Origin: Bryobacterales bacterium
Lineage (GTDB): Bacteria; Acidobacteriota; Terriglobia; Bryobacterales; Bryobacteraceae
Direction of reading: 5' to 3'
Length of the DNA: 11,361 bases
Assembly (NCBI GenBank): GCA_003132865.1
Contig: PKYZ01000169.1
Coordinates: 1-11,361, forward strand
Position numbers and translations under genes: made by a program. The first letter of the stretch is position 1. Every line of letters begins with the position of its first letter. Under the pieces are notes generated by a model, which had not been told where the DNA came from, searched no databases, and saw nothing but the letters and a program-made list of their open reading frames with translations. Positions 7,302-11,361 of the stretch are shown here, piece by piece.

Positions 7302-8477
7302 CCACGCGAACCACGCGATGGGTCCGGAGATATGCAGCCGGCCAAACGCCGCCACGGCCTTGTTGCGTCCGATCGTCGCCAGCGTACCCTTATCGAAATA
7401 ATGGAACGGCGGCGCCGTTTCTCCGCGCAGGCGGGCCCGGATCGCGCGCGCCACGTAGCGGCCCTGCGCCATGGCCACCGGCGCCACGCCGGGTAGCGGT
7501 TGACCGGTCTGATGGCTGAAGTGGGCCAGGTCGCCGATGACGAAGATCTCGGGATGGCCCGGCACGGTAAGATCCGGCTCGACAATCACGCGGCCGGCCC
7601 CGTCGAGCGGCGCGCCGGTGCGCTGGGAGACGATCGTCCCCAATTCCGAAGCCTCGACGCCCGCCGCCCACAGCACGGTCTTCGCCGGTATGCGCTCCAC
7701 CGAGTCTCCCGTACGAACCGTGACGCCCGCGCGATCCAAACCGGTCACCGTGGAGCGGGTCCGCGCGCGCACTCCCAGGTCCGACAGGGCGCGCTCGGCG
7801 GCTGCCGACAGGTCCGGCGGGAAGGATGGCAGCACGCGATCCGCGCCCTCCACCAGCAGGATGGTGGCCTCCGCCGGGTTGATGCTGCGAAAGTCGTGCC
7901 GCAGCGTATCGTTGGCGATCTCCCCCAGCGCGCCCGCCAGTTCCACGCCTGTGGGACCCGCGCCTACAATCGCGAACGTCAGCCACGCGCGGCGTTCCGC
8001 GGTGTCCGGCTCGCGCTCGGCGCATTCGAACGCCAGCAGAATGCGGCGGCGGATCTCCGTGGCGTCTTCGATGGTCTTGAGTCCCGGCGCCAGCGGCGCC
8101 CAATCGTGGTGACCGAAATAATGATGATGCGAGCCGGTGGCCAGAATCAGCGTGTCGTATGGCGCCTCTCCATCGTCCAGACACACGCGGCGGCGTTCCA
8201 CGTCGATGTCTCGCACCTCGGCCATCCACACGCGCGCGTTGCGCTGCCGGCTTAGCACGTGGCGCACCGGCGAAGCGATTTCGCCGGGCGACAGGCCGCC
8301 GGTGGCCACTTGATATAACAGCGGCTGGAACAAATGAAAGTTGCGCCGGTCGATCACCGTCAGATCTACGGGCGCGCGCTTCAGCGCCTGGGCCGCGTAC
8401 AAGCCGCCGAATCCCGCGCCCACCAGCACCACCTGGTGCGTGGTGGCACAGGCTTCAGCCTGTGATGCGCCCGTCAC
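7182..8477 (-). CDS. ndh: Type II NADH dehydrogenase (NADH:quinone oxidoreductase, FAD)
   Basis: A 431-residue peripheral membrane flavoprotein that passes electrons from NADH to quinone without pumping protons. Near residue 16 the FAD-binding motif VVLVGAGFGGL starts, followed by IDRRNFHLFQPLLYQVATGGLSP, typical of NDH-2. An ATG-containing loop (LILATGSHHHYFG) and the second dinucleotide motif IVGAGPTGVELAGAL (NADH site) follow. The FAD end motif is IFVIGDLAHF, and the quinone-site region reads VAPVAMAQGRYVA. The hydrophobic/amphipathic C-terminus (WFAWLFVHLMYLVEF, RNRGARLITG) is the usual membrane-docking end, confirming the stop at 7182. I chose the GTG at 8477 because it overlaps the upstream stop (GTGA), gives the family length and has AGGG ten bases upstream; an ATG at 8594 would lie deep inside the protease gene. 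Codons 5-11 lie in a dispersed palindrome. The 3' end overlaps the convergent kinase by 120 bp. Confidence 0.92.
   Translation of the reverse strand: MTGASQAEACATTHQVVLVGAGFGGLYAAQALKRAPVDLTVIDRRNFHLFQPLLYQVATGGLSPGEIASPVRHVLSRQRNARVWMAEVRDIDVERRRVCLDDGEAPYDTLILATGSHHHYFGHHDWAPLAPGLKTIEDATEIRRRILLAFECAEREPDTAERRAWLTFAIVGAGPTGVELAGALGEIANDTLRHDFRSINPAEATILLVEGADRVLPSFPPDLSAAAERALSDLGVRARTRSTVTGLDRAGVTVRTGDSVERIPAKTVLWAAGVEASELGTIVSQRTGAPLDGAGRVIVEPDLTVPGHPEIFVIGDLAHFSHQTGQPLPGVAPVAMAQGRYVARAIRARLRGETAPPFHYFDKGTLATIGRNKAVAAFGRLHISGPIAWFAWLFVHLMYLVEFDNRLLVLIEWIYDYITRNRGARLITGGR
8447..8464. repeat. Palindromic repeat inside the 5' end of ndh
   Basis: Inverted repeat CACAGGCT (8447-8454) and AGCCTGTG (8457-8464) with a 2-base centre. 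The sequence is almost identical to the intergenic palindrome at 9933-9950. Here it is read in frame as part of the ndh N-terminus (residues around QAEAC), just before the FAD-binding strand. Confidence 0.75.
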
Positions 8478-9610
8478 CGCGATTGCGCCCTGGCCTGCTG
8501 CTGCATGGCCACCTGGCGCAGCAGGATGAAGGACGAAACGTTTTCCGACGTGAGCAGGCCCAGCAGCTTGTCCCCATCCATCACCAGCGCGCACGCCCGC
8601 GTGCCCGACAAATCCTGCAGCACCTCAGAGAGCGGCGAATCCGGCGAGACGCGGTGCGGATTGCGGTCCATGGCGGACGCCACGTAAGCATCCGGGCCGT
8701 CGGTCAGCATGGCGCGCACCAGCGCCGCGCGCATGAGCAGCCCCAGCACCTGATCGCCATGCATCACCGGAAAATCGTGCTGCGAAGTGGCCAGCAGCAG
8801 ATTGCCGGCGTCCCGGATGCTCTCTCCGTGCGTGAGCGTGCGAAAGTCCGTGATCATGGCGGCGCGCACCGGAACGCCCGTGGTCAGCAGGCGGCCGCGC
8901 ACCGCGGCGCCTTCCTGCGAAGCGCCGATATAGATGAACATCGCCACGAAGATCACGATGAAATTGGACGACAGCAGGCCGTACAAACCCAACATCGCCG
9001 CCAGGGCCTGCCCGGCGCTGGCCGCGATGCGCGTGGCTTCCTCCTCCGGCTTGAACAGCATCAGCACCGACCGCAGCACCCGGCCGCCATCCATCGGATA
9101 GGCCGGCAGCAGATTGAAAACGAACAGCAGGAAATTACCGGTGGCGATGCGCTGCACCAAGTTGGCGTCGGTTGGATCCCGCAGCAGCTCAACGGGCACG
9201 AACTGGTGCTGCGTAGCCAGCCAGGCGAACAGGCCCGCGGCGATCAACCCATTCACCAGCGGTCCGCTGATGGCGATCCAGAATTCTTCCCGCCCTTTCG
9301 GTATGCGCTCCGGACGCGATACGCCGCCGATCGGGTACATGACGATCTCAGTGGTGCGGATACCATATTGGCGCGCCACCAGGGTGTGCCCCAGTTCGTG
9401 CAGCAAAACCGAGGCGAACAGCGCCAGCACATACAGCGCGGTCATGGCCCCCGACTGCCGCTCGCCGATGCCGATGAAAAGCAGAAAGATCAGCAGCAGG
9501 ACAAACGTGAAGTGGAACCGCACCGGCACGCCAAAAACGCGCAAGACACCCAGCGTGCCGGAACTGGCCGCTGGCTTGGGCTTGTCTTCGGATGGCGTCG
9601 CGTCAGGCAT
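8474..9610 (-). CDS. M50 site-2-type membrane zinc protease with C-terminal CBS pair
   Basis: A 378-residue intramembrane metalloprotease. Numbered from the ATG at 9610, hydrophobic segments run at about 32-49, 57-78, 113-136, 157-171, 199-217 and 217-231. The catalytic H-E-x-x-H is at 71-75 (LLHELGHTLVA), and the third zinc ligand motif is NLLPAYPMDGGRVLRS with Asp174. This is the SpoIVFB-like group of M50 enzymes that carry CBS domains; here two CBS repeats occupy about 248-361 (VRAAMITDFRTL, then MDRNPHRVSPDSPL). CBS pairs bind adenine nucleotides, so cleavage may respond to energy state; the substrate is unknown. The open frame extends to 9727, but that would overlap rpmB and add residues without family character. 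GGAG lies 14 bases before the chosen ATG, a weak ribosome site. The stop TGA overlaps the GTG start of ndh, so the two genes are probably coupled. Divergent from rpmB across 110 bp. Confidence 0.9.
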   Translation of the reverse strand: MPDATPSEDKPKPAASSGTLGVLRVFGVPVRFHFTFVLLLIFLLFIGIGERQSGAMTALYVLALFASVLLHELGHTLVARQYGIRTTEIVMYPIGGVSRPERIPKGREEFWIAISGPLVNGLIAAGLFAWLATQHQFVPVELLRDPTDANLVQRIATGNFLLFVFNLLPAYPMDGGRVLRSVLMLFKPEEEATRIAASAGQALAAMLGLYGLLSSNFIVIFVAMFIYIGASQEGAAVRGRLLTTGVPVRAAMITDFRTLTHGESIRDAGNLLLATSQHDFPVMHGDQVLGLLMRAALVRAMLTDGPDAYVASAMDRNPHRVSPDSPLSEVLQDLSGTRACALVMDGDKLLGLLTSENVSSFILLRQVAMQQQARAQSR

Positions 9611-9656
9611 GCGATAGCGGAGAACTCCGTACCATTGTCGCGCGAAGTGTGTTGAG

Positions 9657-9686
9657 TTGCGGAGGGGCCTCCCACGCTGATAGAAT
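9657..9686 (+). promoter_or_regulatory. Candidate sigma70-type promoter of rpmB
   Basis: TAGAAT at 9681-9686 (five of six consensus bases) has TTGCGG at 9657-9662 as a weak -35 with an 18-base spacer. Transcription would begin about 30 bases before the rpmB ATG. Found by eye only. Confidence 0.45.
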
Positions 9687-9720
9687 ACTAGTTTCGCAGT
9701 CTTGAGGAGAATCTTGTAAC

Positions 9721-9912
9721 ATGGCACGAATTTGCGATGTGTGCGGGCGCGGCCCGCAGTTTGGCAACCGCGTCAGCCACGCCCATAACGTCAGCAAGCG
9801 CCGCTGGAATTTGAATTTGCAGACGGTCCACGCAGCGATCAACGGCGCTACCAAGCGTATGCGCGTGTGCACGTCCTGCATTCGCTCGGGTAAAATCCAG
9901 AAAGCCGCGTAG
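9721..9912 (+). CDS. rpmB: 50S ribosomal protein L28
   Basis: A 63-residue ribosomal protein of the large subunit. It starts [23 protein letters not shown] and continues [11 protein letters not shown], the L28 signature, and ends with [10 protein letters not shown]. Two CxxC pairs (Cys5/Cys8 and Cys51/Cys54) mark the zinc-binding form. GAGGAG at about 9703-9709 precedes the ATG with suitable spacing. It stands alone rather than with rpmG, which is common outside gammaproteobacteria. The stop codon touches the first of two hairpins at 9912-9950. Confidence 0.96.
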   Translation: MARICDVCGRGPQFGNRVSHAHNVSKRRWNLNLQTVHAAINGATKRMRVCTSCIRSGKIQKAA

Positions 9913-9931
9913 GCAGGCGAAACCGCCTGCC
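9912..9931. repeat. Hairpin repeat at the 3' end of rpmB
   Basis: GGCAGGCG (9912-9919) pairs with CGCCTGCC (9924-9931) around an AAAC loop. It starts on the last base of the rpmB stop codon. With the next palindrome it fills the whole gap between two convergent genes, so it may serve transcription ending or mRNA end protection for both, although no T-tract follows. Confidence 0.75.
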
Positions 9932-9932
9932 A

Positions 9933-9950
9933 GACAGGCTGAAGCCTGTC
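9933..9950. repeat. Palindromic repeat between convergent genes
   Basis: GACAGGCT (9933-9940) pairs with AGCCTGTC (9943-9950) with a 2-base centre. It is the same element as at 8447-8464, differing in the outermost base pair, and related to the one at 44-78. Confidence 0.75.
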
Positions 9951-9956
9951 TCACCA

Positions 9957-10487
9957 TCAGATAAACATCTCTTCGTCCTGCGTGGCGTTTTCCGGAGAAT
10001 TCCGGTTGCCGCCTTGCGCATAGGTATTCAAGGCTGCCTTGACGCCGGCGACGATGCCGTTGACCTCCTTAACAGGCTTCAGCACAGCGCTCTTGACGGC
10101 CTCGCCGGCGTGTTCCACCTGCTCCACGGTGTGATCCACGGTCCGATCGATCTGCGCAATCCGGGCTTTGGCGCGCCCGTTGGCGTCGTCGATCAACTCG
10201 CCGATGCGCTCTGCCTGCTGGCGGGCGGTCTTGGCGATGACCAAAGTCTCCGCCGTGATATCGGCAATGCGGGGGCGGTTCTCCTCCAGAATCTTGCTGC
10301 TGGTCGTTATGAGGGCCTCGAAACGGTCCACCAGCGGCCCTAGCCTGTGCTGCGCCTCCTTGCCGGCTTTTTGGGCTTCCTTTCCGGCGCGGTAAATGGC
10401 CGCCAAAATGACAGCCTGCCACACAGTGGCGACACAGGCCAGGAGCACGGCCACCGCGATCACCCACCGGAAGACGTCTTCAGGCAT
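9957..10487 (-). CDS. DUF948/YtxG-like membrane-anchored coiled-coil protein
   Basis: A 176-residue protein of unknown function. Residues of about 9-32 form one membrane segment (VIAVAVLLACVATVWQAVIL); the rest is a long charged helix likely to form a coiled coil in the cytoplasm or periplasm, with a polar tail. AGKEAQ occurs twice at 34-39 and 41-46, a seven-residue duplication. The layout, N-terminal anchor plus long helix ending in VLKPVKEVNGIVAGVKAAL, fits DUF948 (YtxG-type) proteins. AGGGAGGG lies just upstream of the ATG. The gene follows the YtxH-type gene by 24 bp on the same strand, as ytxG and ytxH adjoin in Bacillus, so a shared envelope or stress role is plausible. The family call is by appearance, without a profile search. 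Confidence 0.7.
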   Translation of the reverse strand: MPEDVFRWVIAVAVLLACVATVWQAVILAAIYRAGKEAQKAGKEAQHRLGPLVDRFEALITTSSKILEENRPRIADITAETLVIAKTARQQAERIGELIDDANGRAKARIAQIDRTVDHTVEQVEHAGEAVKSAVLKPVKEVNGIVAGVKAALNTYAQGGNRNSPENATQDEEMFI

Positions 10488-10511
10488 GGAGAACCCTCCC
10501 TGGCATTGGAG

Positions 10512-10823
10512 TTAGTGAGCCGTTCCTTCCGCGGTGGGCTGCGGCGGTTGGTTCACCGCATCGTGGTAGGCGCGTTTGCCGGCTTCCATGGCGTCGGCGA
10601 TGGTTTCCTTCTGACGGTTCAATGTCTCCTTGCCCTTGGCCAGCAGATCGCTGGCCGAATCCCGCAGGTCCGTGCCTTGCTGCTTGATAAAATCGGCGCC
10701 CTCGCCGGTCTTATCCTTTATGAGCTGCCGTGTGTCCGCGCCGGACTTTGGGGCGAACAGCATACCGATACCGATGCCTACACCGAGGCCCAGCAAGAAA
10801 CTGGAGAATCCACTCTTATCCAT
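10512..10823 (-). CDS. YtxH-type small membrane protein
   Basis: A 103-residue protein. Residues 7-23 are a glycine-rich membrane segment (SSFLLGLGVGIGIGMLF), followed directly by APKSGADTR, the hallmark junction of YtxH proteins. The rest (about 28-90) is a charged amphipathic helix, with a proline-containing tail. In Bacillus the homologue is a general stress protein; function is not defined. The frame is open to an ATG at 10874, but the ATG at 10823 has GGGAGGA upstream (10829-10835) and begins exactly at the family start, so the shorter form is chosen. First gene of a likely two-gene operon with the DUF948-like gene. Divergent from recX. Confidence 0.85.
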   Translation of the reverse strand: MDKSGFSSFLLGLGVGIGIGMLFAPKSGADTRQLIKDKTGEGADFIKQQGTDLRDSASDLLAKGKETLNRQKETIADAMEAGKRAYHDAVNQPPQPTAEGTAH

Positions 10824-10847
10824 CTCATTCCTCCCTTTACAGCCTCT

Positions 10848-10853
10848 AGTATA
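10848..10853 (-). promoter_or_regulatory. Candidate -10 box of the ytxH-type operon
   Basis: Read on the minus strand this is TATACT, 24 bases upstream of the ATG at 10823. No strong -35 lies at the usual spacing. Position and sequence are suggestive only. Confidence 0.35.
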
Positions 10854-10872
10854 CCTTGCGTCGCCCGGAGGC

Positions 10873-10892
10873 ATGGTACACTTCTATACCAT
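10873..10892. repeat. Inverted repeat in the divergent ytxH/recX region
   Basis: ATGGTA (10873-10878) and TACCAT (10887-10892) are complementary around 8 bases. It lies about 20 bases upstream of the minus-strand TATACT and 15 bases before the recX ATG, a position suited to an operator. It does not match a LexA box I recognise. Could be chance. Confidence 0.4.
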
Positions 10893-10907
10893 TAGAAAGC
10901 CCGCGGT

Positions 10908-11361
10908 ATGAAAGAGCGAAAACGCCCTCGTCTGGATGCTGCCGCGCTGTGGGAATACGCACTGAGAGTGCTGGCCGGCCGGGCGCACTCGACGGGCGAT
11001 CTGCGCCAGAAGCTGCGTGGCAAGGCCGAGCGCGCCGCCGACGTGGACCCCACCATCGCGCGCCTTAACGAATACGGCTACCTCAACGATCGGAAGTTCG
11101 CGGAGAGCTTTGCCGCGGCGCGCCTGGAAAACGAAGGTTTGGGCAAAACGCGCGTGCTGGCGGATTTGTCGCGGCGGCGGGTGGCGGCGGCGGTGGCGCA
11201 ACAAAGCGTCGGGAAAGTATATGAGGATGTCAACGAGCAGGCTCTGGCGGAAGACTTCGTCCGGCGCAAGTTTCGCATGGCATCCAAGGAGAATCTCTTT
11301 CAGGACGAGAAGCAGATGGCGTCGGCGTATCGCAGGCTGGTGCGGGCGGGGTTTCGATCGG
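10908..11361 (+). CDS. recX: Regulatory protein RecX (3' end outside window)
   Basis: RecX binds RecA filaments and limits their extension and activity in recombination and SOS induction. The frame from the ATG at 10908 stays open to the window edge, 151 residues, near full family length. It reads as three-helix RecX modules: an N-terminal ALWEYALRVLAGRAHSTGDL with LRQKL, then a module with IARLNEYGYLNDRKFAESF and a conserved basic G-x-x-K/R-V/I turn (GLGKTRVLADL), then a third module ending in SAYRRLVRAGF, the usual C-terminal motif. The ribosome site is weak (AGAAAG upstream). recA, a frequent neighbour, is not in the window. An ORF listing that needs a stop codon would miss this gene. Confident identification. 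Confidence 0.88.
   Translation, partial: MKERKRPRLDAAALWEYALRVLAGRAHSTGDLRQKLRGKAERAADVDPTIARLNEYGYLNDRKFAESFAAARLENEGLGKTRVLADLSRRRVAAAVAQQSVGKVYEDVNEQALAEDFVRRKFRMASKENLFQDEKQMASAYRRLVRAGFRS

Noticed and set aside
8478..8594. Extended N-terminus of ndh from an ATG at 8594
   Set aside because: It would overlap the protease coding sequence by about 120 bp and add residues without NDH-2 character; the GTG at 8477 overlapping the stop is a better start.
8159..9655. Long plus-strand open frame of 498 codons
   Set aside because: It is antisense to the protease and ndh genes, whose motifs are unmistakable. Its translation is low-complexity and rich in Arg, Gln and His, as expected from GC-rich antisense frames.
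9611..9727. Extended N-terminus of the protease from an ATG at 9727
   Set aside because: It would overlap the rpmB start on the other strand and cover its promoter region; the extra residues do not resemble the family.

Overview
The window looks like chromosomal DNA from an acidobacterium of the Solibacter/Bryobacter type. Base composition is GC-rich. It carries a secreted SBBP-repeat beta-propeller protein, a membrane-tethered helix-turn-helix/TPR regulator and a DUF2934 protein, and it contains recurrent short GC-rich palindromes between genes. This assignment is inferred from protein families and style; no rRNA or other phylogenetic marker was compared.

Layout. Positions 1-81 hold two palindromic repeats after the 3' end of a large minus-strand gene (86-2890) for a secreted seven-blade SBBP propeller with a DUF11 tail. 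Divergent from it is a plus-strand gene (about 3016-4431) for a single-pass membrane regulator with an N-terminal DNA-binding domain and extracytoplasmic TPRs. Next is a decayed fragment (about 4640-5231) of a larger protein, broken by a one-base frameshift near 4811. An AT-richer stretch (5232-5483) probably holds the promoter of a small DUF2934 gene (5484-5678) and a two-PAS sensor kinase (5730-7301). The kinase lacks the expected phosphoacceptor histidine, and its tail overlaps the convergent NADH dehydrogenase gene by 120 bp.

The minus-strand pair 9610-8474 (M50 site-2 protease with CBS domains) and 8477-7182 (type II NADH dehydrogenase) is joined by a GTGA stop/start overlap and is probably translationally coupled. 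Divergent from it is rpmB (ribosomal protein L28, 9721-9912). Convergent with rpmB is a minus-strand pair of small envelope-stress-like proteins, a YtxH-type protein (10823-10512) followed by a DUF948/YtxG-like coiled-coil protein (10487-9957). Two strong hairpins sit between rpmB and this pair. At the right edge recX (10908 onward) runs off the window and is nearly complete.

Most genes are ordinary for this group. The items most worth a second look are the kinase without its histidine, the palindrome family (including one copy inside the ndh reading frame), the membrane-bound regulator facing a secreted propeller, and the frameshifted fragment. I see no CRISPR array, phage, toxin system or clearly new multi-gene system.
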